A DNA stretch of 64,000 bases. Origin: CAVPUA01 sp963828015 (GTDB taxonomy: Bacteria; Actinomycetota; Actinomycetes; Mycobacteriales; Jatrophihabitantaceae). The position numbers were made by a program, and so were the translations under genes. How positions within the stretch are numbered: the stretch's first letter is position 1; each line of letters starts with the position of its first letter. A model generated the notes under the pieces. It made no database searches and was not told the origin of the DNA. It saw only the letters and a program-made list of their open reading frames with translations. Shown piece after piece: positions 8,715-16,411 of the stretch. The DNA is taken from assembly GCA_963828015.1 (NCBI GenBank), contig CAWHCD010000004.1:1265188-1329187 (forward strand), read 5' to 3'.

Positions 8715-9284
8715 TCAGCTGGACGGCGGAGCGAGCTGGAGCGCATTGCGGATGAGCCGGCTGATCTGCTCGACTCCCTCGTCGAAGTCGCATTCGATGT
8801 CGCCGCGCAGCAGCCAGCTCTCGGCGAAGCGCCACACCATGTCCGCGATCGCCACCGCGGCGATGTCGGGATCGAGGCCCTCGTCCATCTGGCCCTGCTG
8901 TTGCAGCACTCGCAGGATTGCGCCGACCGATCGTTGCCGGTCGAGGTTGATCGCCGCGCGGGTGGCCTCGACATCGGCATCGAAGTGCGAGACCGCTTCG
9001 ATGGCGCGGATCATGGCGCTGTCGCGGCGGTACTGATCGAACCAATCGCGTACGCCCGCCTCGATCGACCAGGCATCGGCTTGCACCGGTTGCGCACGCG
9101 CGAGCTGCATCCCGGAGTCCATCAGCTGCTGGTAGGCCGTCGCGGCCACGGCCCGAAAGATGGCTTCCTTGGAATCGAAGTAGTGATAGAACAGGCCGTA
9201 GGACACCCCGGCCCGCTCGGTTATCTGCGATACCCGCGCGGCGTGGAAGTCAGTCTCCTCGAAGACGGCCCGGGCCGCCGCCAA
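8715..9284 (-). CDS. TetR-family transcriptional regulator
   Basis: Encodes at least 189 residues from TTG 9284. The DNA-binding domain is clear: ITERAGVSYGLFYHYFDSKEAIF is the helix-turn-helix and following helix. The conserved first helix continues upstream of the TTG in frame (RRAEAHNRLLAAARAVF), so the true protein probably starts further up, yet no ATG or GTG occurs in frame before about 9370; a CTG or ATA start would be needed. It lies upstream of the ferredoxin and P450 on the same strand and probably controls them. Ligand unknown. Confidence 0.85.
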   Translation of the reverse strand: MAAARAVFEETDFHAARVSQITERAGVSYGLFYHYFDSKEAIFRAVAATAYQQLMDSGMQLARAQPVQADAWSIEAGVRDWFDQYRRDSAMIRAIEAVSHFDADVEATRAAINLDRQRSVGAILRVLQQQGQMDEGLDPDIAAVAIADMVWRFAESWLLRGDIECDFDEGVEQISRLIRNALQLAPPSS

Positions 9285-9385
9285 TAGCCGGTTGTGCGCC
9301 TCCGCCCGGCGGTGGGCCTGCGTCCGGGACGCAGCTGAGGGCCGGCGCGCGGTCTCGGCAGTTATGGCGTCACCTCTGGGCGAGG

Positions 9386-9865
9386 TCAGCTGTCGGGCTG
9401 CTCGACGAGCGAGGCCAGGTACAGCGGTTCGCCGAGCTGATCGAGCAGGCCGAGCTGCGTCTCGAGGTAGTCCACGTGATGTTCCTCGTCGGCCAGGATG
9501 TACTCGAAGATGTTGGCGCTCGTCACGTCCTGGACGCTGCGCATGTGGTCGATGCCGCGCCGCACCCGGTCGATGGCTTCCATCTCGACCGCCAGGTCGG
9601 CGGTGAACATCTCGCGGATCGACTGCCCGATGCGAATCGGATAGAGCCGCTGATAGTTCGGCAAGCCTTCGAGGAAGAGGATGCGGTCGGTCAGCTTCTC
9701 GGCGTGGCGCATCTCATCGATCGACTCGGCCCGGGTGTGGGCGGCCAGTTTGGGCCACCCGAAGTTCTCCTGCATCTTCGCGTGCAGGAAGTACTGATTG
9801 ATCGCGGTCAGCTCCGCGGTGAGTTGCTCGTTGAGGAACTCGATGACTTGCCGCTCGCCCTGCAT
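9386..9865 (-). CDS. bfr: Bacterioferritin
   Basis: A 159-residue bacterioferritin of normal length. Ferroxidase ligands Glu18, Glu51 and His54 and the later EEHH motif (around residue 127) are in place, and Met52 (IDEMRHAEK) is the heme-iron ligand shared between subunits. It stores iron as ferric mineral in a 24-subunit shell. It is 10 nt downstream of bfd on the same strand, with an IdeR-like palindrome ahead of both, so iron-dependent control of storage and release as one unit is likely. Confidence 0.96.
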   Translation of the reverse strand: MQGERQVIEFLNEQLTAELTAINQYFLHAKMQENFGWPKLAAHTRAESIDEMRHAEKLTDRILFLEGLPNYQRLYPIRIGQSIREMFTADLAVEMEAIDRVRRGIDHMRSVQDVTSANIFEYILADEEHHVDYLETQLGLLDQLGEPLYLASLVEQPDS

Positions 9866-9875
9866 GTCCTGGATG

Positions 9876-10073
9876 CTATATCCGAGCGACTTCAGCCGAG
9901 GTGAAGCGGCAGTGGCGCGAGCGTTCGATCACGTCTTCGATGTGGTCATGGCACATCATGCAGCTCGAGCCGGCCCCGGTTCGGCTGGACACTTCGTCAA
10001 CGGTGTCCGCGCCGCAAGCGACCGCCCGGGCGACATCCTCGTCCGGCACGGCGTGGCATACACACGCGAACAT
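9876..10073 (-). CDS. bfd: Bacterioferritin-associated ferredoxin (Bfd, [2Fe-2S])
   Basis: A 65-residue BFD-fold protein. Cys4, Cys6, Cys38 and Cys41 (CVC and CMMC) match the Bfd [2Fe-2S] ligand pattern. Bfd docks on bacterioferritin at the heme and supplies electrons to release stored iron. It precedes bfr by 10 nt, making a two-gene operon. Its ATG at 10073 lies 24 nt from the edge of the iron-box palindrome. Confidence 0.93.
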   Translation of the reverse strand: MFACVCHAVPDEDVARAVACGADTVDEVSSRTGAGSSCMMCHDHIEDVIERSRHCRFTSAEVARI

Positions 10074-10096
10074 GCAATCCCCTAACGGTCGATAAG

Positions 10097-10115
10097 TTAG
10101 GGTAGCCTACCCTGG
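10097..10115 (-). promoter_or_regulatory. IdeR/DtxR-like iron box upstream of bfd-bfr
   Basis: The 19-mer starting TTAGGGTAG matches the IdeR/DtxR consensus at 14 of 19 positions and contains a perfect 7+7 inverted repeat, AGGGTAG-C-CTACCCT (10099-10113). Its position 24-42 nt upstream of the bfd ATG fits an operator overlapping the promoter. IdeR-Fe(II) would then govern Bfd and Bfr; repression or activation cannot be told from position alone. Confidence 0.7.
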
Positions 10116-10124
10116 CTCCCGCCG

Positions 10125-10541
10125 CTAGGTCTCGTTCGGCGGGTAGAGAAATCCGTTCTGGTACTCCAGCCGCGCCGCTTCTTCGCCATACCCTTGGTCG
10201 CCGGCCGGGCCGGCCAGGATGCTCAGCGCGCCGGCGTACATCTGCTGCCACTTCTGCCAATCCTCGTCGGTGGCCAGAAGCGGCCCCGAGTCGGCGAGCA
10301 CCGGTCCCGACCCACCCCTGGCGATCTCGTCCCGAAGGTAGGCGGCCAGGCGATCGACTTCTTGCCAGAGCTGCCGGGCGTATGCGGCTATGGCGCTCTC
10401 GGGCGCCTGCTCGGACAGCGCTGCGGGCGCGTCGTCGATCGGCGCCCACTCGTTGCCCGCTTCTGGATCGCGCTGGGAACGGGCCGGGATCTGACTGGCG
10501 ATCAGGCTCGGCATGGGGATCAGGCTCTGTGGCTTGGTCAC
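10125..10541 (-). CDS. Hypothetical protein, 138 aa
   Basis: Start taken at GTG 10541, which overlaps the stop of a 24-residue membrane peptide gene as GTGA, implying translational coupling. The product is soluble, acidic and without recognisable catalytic motif; the central part (AAYARQLWQEVDRLAAYLRDEI) looks helical and the C-terminus ends LEYQNGFLYPPNET. I do not recognise a family. Confidence 0.6.
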   Translation of the reverse strand: MTKPQSLIPMPSLIASQIPARSQRDPEAGNEWAPIDDAPAALSEQAPESAIAAYARQLWQEVDRLAAYLRDEIARGGSGPVLADSGPLLATDEDWQKWQQMYAGALSILAGPAGDQGYGEEAARLEYQNGFLYPPNET

Positions 10542-10612
10542 GCGCGGCGCATCAATGCGACGACGGCGACGACGATCAGGACGAGAACGATGGTTCCGAT
10601 TCCGATGTACAT
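10538..10612 (-). CDS. Very small single-span membrane peptide, 24 aa
   Basis: ATG at 10612 follows a good ribosome site (GAAGGAGGG). The peptide is MYIGIG, then an uninterrupted Val/Ile/Leu stretch, ending ALMRRA: one transmembrane helix with a positive cytoplasmic tail. Its stop overlaps the GTG of the next gene. Too short for standard gene callers, but the ribosome site, composition and coupling all support expression. Function unknown. Confidence 0.6.
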   Translation of the reverse strand: MYIGIGTIVLVLIVVAVVALMRRA

Positions 10613-10746
10613 CTCGAGCCCTCCTTCATCAGGCCTCCCGCTGTTGCAGATGAGCATGCCCAGCTTGGGGCGCCAAATATCCGTCCGCGGGACAAGATCG
10701 ACGCCGACGCCTCGGGCGCCTCGCCGGGGACCTCCCGGACGCAGGC

Positions 10747-11472
10747 GTGCCCATCGGCTACAACCGATTGGTGAGCCCTCGACGCGTCGCCCGCGGCGGT
10801 CCCCAGCAGAGCGCCGTCGATCGCTCGCGCATGTTGTTCACCGCATCGCGGACGCGAGTAGCGGTGATGTTCCTCGGGGGCGCCCTTGCCGGGGTCGTAG
10901 TAGGGGAGCTCGGCGGCTGGCTCTATGCCCCACTGGCCGGCTGGGACGTCGCGGCCCTGATCTTCGGGGTGTGGGCCTGGCTGGCGATCGCGACGTTCGA
11001 TTCGACCCAGACGGCGAGTCACGCGACCCGCGAAGAGCCGGGACCGGCCGCGACGGATCTGATCGTGCTGGTGGCCTCTGTCGCCAGTCTGGCCGCGGTC
11101 GGCGTGATCGTTCGAGAGGCCAACTCGGACACGGGGACGACGCAAGGCCTGCTGGCCGGTTTTGCCGTGGTAAGCGTGGCCCTGTCGTGGTTCGCGGTAC
11201 ACACCCTGTTCACGTTGCGCTACGCCCGCCTGTACTTCAGCTCCGTCGAAGGCGGGGTGAACTTCAACCAGACCGCGCCACCGCGCTATCTCGACTTCGC
11301 CTATCTCGCGTTCACGCTCGGAATGACCTTCCAGGTGTCAGACACCGATCTGCAGAATCCGACCATCCGGGCCACCGTGCTCCGCCACGCCCTGCTGTCC
11401 TACCTGTTCGGCGCGGTCATCCTGGCCGCGACGATCAACCTGGTCGCGAGTCTGGGCAGCGCCGGCGGCTAG
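10747..11472 (+). CDS. DUF1345 family integral membrane protein
   Basis: About 241 residues from GTG 10747, with several transmembrane helices. The second half, with HTLFTLRYARLYF, GGVNFNQ and PRYLDFAYLAFTLGMTFQVSDTD, is the signature of DUF1345 membrane proteins, whose function is unknown. The start is uncertain: helix 1 begins only at about residue 36, and the first residues are basic and unstructured, so a later start is possible. It converges with the DMT gene, overlapping it by 4 nt. Confidence 0.78.
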   Translation: MPIGYNRLVSPRRVARGGPQQSAVDRSRMLFTASRTRVAVMFLGGALAGVVVGELGGWLYAPLAGWDVAALIFGVWAWLAIATFDSTQTASHATREEPGPAATDLIVLVASVASLAAVGVIVREANSDTGTTQGLLAGFAVVSVALSWFAVHTLFTLRYARLYFSSVEGGVNFNQTAPPRYLDFAYLAFTLGMTFQVSDTDLQNPTIRATVLRHALLSYLFGAVILAATINLVASLGSAGG

Positions 11473-12338
11473 CCCGCCGGCCGGGTCTCCAGCGCCGGTG
11501 AGCGCCCGATCAGCAGCACGGCGCCGATCATCGCGACGATGCACAGGGCCTCGAAGGCCAAGGCCAGGGGAGTGGCCGAGAGCCGGTCACCGAGCAGGGC
11601 CACACCGACGACGACCCCGGCGATCGGTTGGGCGGCGACGGTCGGCGGTAGCGCCCAGTCCAGGCGTTCGGCCCGAAAGGCGGCCTGGGTGAGCAGCACG
11701 CCCGCGGTCGCGGCGCCGAGGAGCACCCACGGCCACATGGTGTAGATCAACGCGCCCAGGCTCCGGTCGTCGGCGAAGACGATGGCCCCCCGGGTGGCCG
11801 CATCCTGCAGGCCGTACATGATTCCGGCGGCCACGGCCAGCAGCGTGCATTCGACGACCGGAGCGAGGCGCTTGGCGACCGTCTTGCCGCTGATCGCAAA
11901 CGCGGCCGCGGTCAGGCTGGTGGCGAGGGTCGCGATCAGGATCGCCGGCCAGCGCGGATCGCCGTGGGCGCCCTCTCGCGGGTCGGAGACGGCCAGGAAC
12001 ACCACGAGGGCGATGATCAGGATCGCCGGTCCGATCAGCTCCTGCCACTGCGGTCGCTGATGCGCCGAGACGGCCGAGATCACGAACGCGACCAGGAGCG
12101 AGGCGACCAGGACCGGCTCGACCGAGCTGACCGGCCCGAACTGCAGCGCCCATGAACTCAACGTCTGACCGATGGTCATGGCCGCGATTCCCAGCCACCA
12201 GAGGCGACTGGCGGCCAACTCGAGCACGACCGCCCACGACAGCAGGCCCTCCGACGTCGACTGGATGGCGACCCGTTGCTGCACCACCCACCCGACGCCG
12301 AGAAAGATCGCCGCCGCGCCGCTGATCAGGAAGACCAC
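11469..12338 (-). CDS. DMT/EamA-like membrane transporter
   Basis: A 289-residue protein starting at GTG 12338 (GGAGGAAC upstream) with about ten hydrophobic helices in two five-helix halves (SGAAAIFLGVGWVVQQRV... and ...FAISGKTVAKRLAPVVECTLLA), the pattern of drug/metabolite transporters. Substrate unknown. It lies 12 nt behind the 169-residue membrane protein gene and probably belongs to the cydDC transcript. Confidence 0.75.
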   Translation of the reverse strand: MVFLISGAAAIFLGVGWVVQQRVAIQSTSEGLLSWAVVLELAASRLWWLGIAAMTIGQTLSSWALQFGPVSSVEPVLVASLLVAFVISAVSAHQRPQWQELIGPAILIIALVVFLAVSDPREGAHGDPRWPAILIATLATSLTAAAFAISGKTVAKRLAPVVECTLLAVAAGIMYGLQDAATRGAIVFADDRSLGALIYTMWPWVLLGAATAGVLLTQAAFRAERLDWALPPTVAAQPIAGVVVGVALLGDRLSATPLALAFEALCIVAMIGAVLLIGRSPALETRPAG

Positions 12339-12350
12339 CGGGTTCCTCCG

Positions 12351-12860
12351 CTACATCGAGTCTGGGGCCGTCTTGTCCGGGGCATCGTCCTCGTAGCGAC
12401 CGCTGCGGGTGAAGACCAGAGCGGTGCCGAGCGTGCTGATGATGACCACCGCGATCGCCACGCTGACCCACCCCTGGGTGTGCCAGTAGACATCCTTGAG
12501 GGTGATGAGCAGAGCTGCTTCGTCCACGATCAGGCCTAGGCCGATGCCGAGGGCCACGCCCATCCAGGACCGGGTCTTGGGGCTGCGATCCACCAGCCCG
12601 AACACGGCGACACCGACGAGCAACAGGATTCCCCAGAGGTAGTGATGCAGGTGCACGCCGCCCGCACTGACGTTGCCGGTCGAGCTACCGCCGAGCTTGA
12701 TCACGCCGGTCACGAGGCGCGCTAGGGCGAACGTTACCGTGAACGCGAGCCAGGCCAGCACGATGCCGCGCCGGGTCGGGTCGATGTCATGCCAGTGCCG
12801 GGGACGCGCGATCCGGCTCCGCGAGCCCTGGCTCGGCGGCGGTGCGCCCTCGGTGCTCAT
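12351..12860 (-). CDS. Integral membrane protein of unknown function, 169 aa
   Basis: ATG at 12860 overlaps the cydC stop as ATGA. The protein has a charged N-terminus, four or five predicted helices, and a His-rich GGVHLHHYLWGILLL motif followed by GIGLGLIVDEAALL. The histidines near a membrane boundary and an Asp/Glu in the next helix could bind metal, but I do not recognise a named family. Coupling to cydC suggests co-expression with the exporter. Confidence 0.7.
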   Translation of the reverse strand: MSTEGAPPPSQGSRSRIARPRHWHDIDPTRRGIVLAWLAFTVTFALARLVTGVIKLGGSSTGNVSAGGVHLHHYLWGILLLVGVAVFGLVDRSPKTRSWMGVALGIGLGLIVDEAALLITLKDVYWHTQGWVSVAIAVVIISTLGTALVFTRSGRYEDDAPDKTAPDSM

Positions 12861-14647
12861 GCTTGTTCAGCAGAGGTTGACGGGGTATCGCGGGCCTGCT
12901 CGTACCACAGCCGGGCGTACCGCCCTCCCGCGGCGAGCAGCTCGTCGTGCCGGCCGCGTTCAGCCACCATTCCCTTGTCCAGAACCATAATCTCGTCGAA
13001 CGCGTCGAGGTCGGCCAGCCGGTGGGTGATCATCAGCAGGGTGCAGTCGCTGGTCGCCCGCAGGATGTCCGCCGTCAGCGCATCGGCCCCGCGCACGTCC
13101 AGGTGCTCTGCGGGCTCATCGAGCACCAGCACCGGGTAGTCGGCCAGCAGCGCCCGCGCCACCGCGACCCGTTGGCGTTGCCCACCGGAGAGCTGCGACC
13201 CGTGCCGCCCCACCGCGGTCCGCAGCCCGAGGGGCAGGTCCGCCACCCAGCCGGCCAACCCCACCCGCGCCAGCGCGTCGTGCAGCTCGGGATCGCTCGC
13301 GTCGCGCCGGCCGACCCGCAGATTCTCGGCCAGGCTGGCATCGAACAGGTAGGCATCCTGGTCGAGGTAGCCGACCACCCGGCGCAGCTGGTCGCCGGCC
13401 AGGTGATCGATCGGCGTCGAGTTCAGCGTCACGGTCCCGCCGCGATAGTCCAGGAAGCGGCACAGGACCAGGCCCAGCGTTGACTTGCCGGCGCCGCTGC
13501 GCCCTACCAACGCGACTCGCCGCCCCGGGCGCAGCGAGAGGCTGACCTCGATCAGGGCCGGACTGGCGGCACCTGGGTAGGTGGCGAGGATGTCCGTGCC
13601 CTGCAGGTCATAGGGCGCGTTGGGCAGCGGGTTGGGCGCCTGCGGGTCGGACACCGGCGTCGGTGCGTCACTGAGTTCGAAGATGCGCGCTGCGCTCTGC
13701 CGCACCCGGTGCAGCGACTGGGTGGCCACCGGCAGCCCGACGACCAGCCCGAAGGCGGCCAAGGGAATCAGCGCGATGACGGCCAGGTCGGTCGGATCCA
13801 GTTGGCCGGTGCGCAGCGCCGGGATGCCGACCAGCAGGTTGCCGACACAGGCCAGCCCGGCGAGCAGAGTGGTCAGGGACAACCCGATCCCAGCCGTACC
13901 CGCGGACCGGGCCGCGATCGCGTTCAGCTCGGCATCGCGCTGACGCACCAGTTCGACCTGCGCCCCCATCGCGCCGAAGGCCACCAACTCCTCGGCGCCT
14001 TCGGCGAGATCGAGGACCGCACTGGCCAGTTCGCCGCGGGTCGCGGCGAACCGCGCCTCCTTGCGGCGGGCTAGTCGCGCGGTCAACGCCGGCACAACGG
14101 TGCCGGCCAGCAACAGGGCCACGGCCAGGATGACGGCCGCCGCCGGGAGGATCCACCACAGCACGAGGATGGTCAGCGAGGCGACGAGCAGCGCAGAGGC
14201 GAAGGGCGTCAGCACCCGAATCAGCAGATCCTGCAGGGTGTCGACGTCGCGCACGATGCGGGCCAGCAGGTCGCCTCGCCGGAACGCCGGGATCCCGCTC
14301 GGGGCCAGGCGTTCGAGCTGGCTGAATACCTGGACGCGTTGCTCGGCCAGCAGCCGGAACGCCGCGTCATGACCGACCAGGCGTTCGCAATAGCGCAGGA
14401 TTCCCCGGGACAGGCCGAAGAACTGCACGGCGACGATGGCCAGCGCCAGCTGCGACTCGTTGGGATGTTGTGCGGCCTTGGAGATCAACCAGGCGGCGGT
14501 CGCGATCAGGCCGATATCCGCGGCCACCGCTCCGGCGCCCAGAGCGATAGCCAGGACCAGACGCCCGAGGACCGGACGGGCGATGCGCAACGTGCGGCCC
14601 AGCGGCGCGCGGGGGTCGGCGCCGACCAGACTCACCTCGACGCTCAT
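12857..14647 (-). CDS. cydC: Thiol reductant ABC exporter subunit CydC
   Basis: A 596-residue fused ABC exporter half: six-helix membrane domain (about residues 20-310) and ATPase domain with Walker A GRSGAGKST, signature LSGGQRQRVAVARALL, Walker B VLVLDEPAEHLD and a switch His (ITHRLADL). With CydD it forms the heterodimer that exports glutathione/cysteine-type thiols and is needed for cytochrome bd assembly. It overlaps cydD by 4 nt (ATGA). No cydAB genes lie in the window. Confidence 0.88.
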   Translation of the reverse strand: MSVEVSLVGADPRAPLGRTLRIARPVLGRLVLAIALGAGAVAADIGLIATAAWLISKAAQHPNESQLALAIVAVQFFGLSRGILRYCERLVGHDAAFRLLAEQRVQVFSQLERLAPSGIPAFRRGDLLARIVRDVDTLQDLLIRVLTPFASALLVASLTILVLWWILPAAAVILAVALLLAGTVVPALTARLARRKEARFAATRGELASAVLDLAEGAEELVAFGAMGAQVELVRQRDAELNAIAARSAGTAGIGLSLTTLLAGLACVGNLLVGIPALRTGQLDPTDLAVIALIPLAAFGLVVGLPVATQSLHRVRQSAARIFELSDAPTPVSDPQAPNPLPNAPYDLQGTDILATYPGAASPALIEVSLSLRPGRRVALVGRSGAGKSTLGLVLCRFLDYRGGTVTLNSTPIDHLAGDQLRRVVGYLDQDAYLFDASLAENLRVGRRDASDPELHDALARVGLAGWVADLPLGLRTAVGRHGSQLSGGQRQRVAVARALLADYPVLVLDEPAEHLDVRGADALTADILRATSDCTLLMITHRLADLDAFDEIMVLDKGMVAERGRHDELLAAGGRYARLWYEQARDTPSTSAEQA

Positions 14648-16324
14648 CGCGCCGGCACCGCGGCCAGGTCGACGACGCGATCGGCCAGGGTGAGCAACGA
14701 GGGCCGGTGGGCCACCATGAGCACGGTTCGGCCGACCATCAGCCGGCGCACCGCCAGCAGGACGCCTTCCTCGGTTCGACCGTCCAGGTTCGCCGTCGGT
14801 TCATCGAGCAGCAGCAGCGGCGCGTCGCGCAGAAACGCCCGGGCCAGAGCGACCCGCTGGCGCTCGCCCGCGGACAACCCGGATCCGTCGTTGCCCAGCT
14901 CGGTGGCGATCCCGCCCGGCAGTCGCGCGATCACCTCGTCCAGACCGGCGGCGGCAATCGCCGTCGCCACCTCGGCGTCGCCGGCTTCGGGTCGTCCGAG
15001 CCGGATGTTGTCGAGGATCGAACGGGCGAACAGGTGTGGGCGCTGCGGCACCCACGCGATCTTCGAGCGCCACGCGTCCGGATCGAGTTCGGCCAGGTCG
15101 GCGTCGCCGATCCACACCGATCCACTCGATGCCGGCTGCAGGCCCAGCAGCACGCTCAGCAGCGTCGACTTGCCGCAGCCGCTGGGTCCGGCGACGGCCA
15201 GTATCTCGCCCGGATACACGGTCAGATTCAGCTGGTTCAGCGCGGGGACCGTCCGCCCGGGATAGTTCACCCGCAGGTCGCGGACTTGCAGGACGGCCCG
15301 CGATGGGTCCGGGACGGCTTGGCTGGTGCCGCGGATCGGCACCGGTGACTCGAGCACCTCGAACACGTCGCTCGCCGCCTTCATCCCTTCGGCGCTGGAG
15401 TGGAACTCGGCCCCCAGCTGACGAAGTGGCAAATACGCCTCCGGAGCGAGGATCAGCACGAACAGCGCGGTGCCCAGGGTCAGCTGCCCGCCGAGCAGCC
15501 GCAAGCCGACCGACACGGCGACCAGCGCCACCGAGAAAGTCGCCAGTAGTTCGAGGATGAGCGAGGACAGAAACGCCACCTTCAGCGTGGCCATCGTTGC
15601 GCTGCGGTAGCGGTTGGTGATGTCACGAACGGCGGCGATCTGTTGCTTGGCCCGGCCGAACACCTTCAGCGTGCTCAGGCCGGCGACCACGTCGAGGAAG
15701 TGGCCGGCCAGCCGCTGCAGCAACCGGGCCTGCCGCTGCATGCGGACCTGCGTGCTCGCCCCGACCAGGGCCATGAAGAACGGGATCAGGGGGACCGTCA
15801 CGGCGATGATCAACGCCGATTCCCAGTCGGCCCCGGCGGTCACAGCGATCACCGTCACCGGCACGAGCACGGCCAGGAACAGTTGCGGAAGATACCGGGA
15901 GAAGTACGCGTCCAGGGCATCGATGCCAGTCGTGGCCAGTACGGCCAAGCGGGCGACGGGCCGACTCGATCGCCCCCGGATCGAGCTGCGCGAGGTGCTG
16001 GACCAGCGCCGTCCGCAGATCGGATTTGGCCGCCGCCGACGCGCGATCAGCCAACCGCTCACCGACCAGCCCGACCCCGGCGCGGCCCGCGATGACCACC
16101 ACCAGCCCGGCGAGCAGGCTGCGCAACTGCGCCAACGTCTGATGGTCGATGACCGCGCGGGCCACGATCGCAGCGATGAGGGCGGCTTGGGCCACGACCA
16201 GGACCGCAGTCAGGGCGCCGAGAACGACGGTGGCGACCAGGAATCGGCGCGTCCCCCGGGTATACGCGTATAACCGTCGATCGATGCCGCGGGCACGGAC
16301 TGGGTTGCTTCGCGCCTGAGTCAC
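14644..16324 (-). pseudogene. cydD: Thiol reductant ABC exporter subunit CydD, interrupted by one frameshift
   Basis: The N-terminal part starts at GTG 16324 and runs to QHLAQLDPGAIESA (about 15955); the rest (RPVARLAVLATTGIDALD to the stop at 14644) is in the next frame. Together they give a full-length CydD: membrane domain, Walker A GPSGCGKST, signature LSAGERQRVALARAF, Walker B LLLLDEPTANLD. Removing one base from a run of five C on the plus strand at about 15972-15976 restores one frame. Either a sequencing indel or a recent lesion; since cydC is intact, an error is the simpler reading. Confidence 0.85.
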
Positions 16325-16411
16325 TGACTGCTCCGGGGCCTCAATCCGTCCACCACGCGCGTGCTCCTCGTCAGCCGCCTATTCGCCGGACGCTACCAGT
16401 AGGCTTCGGCG

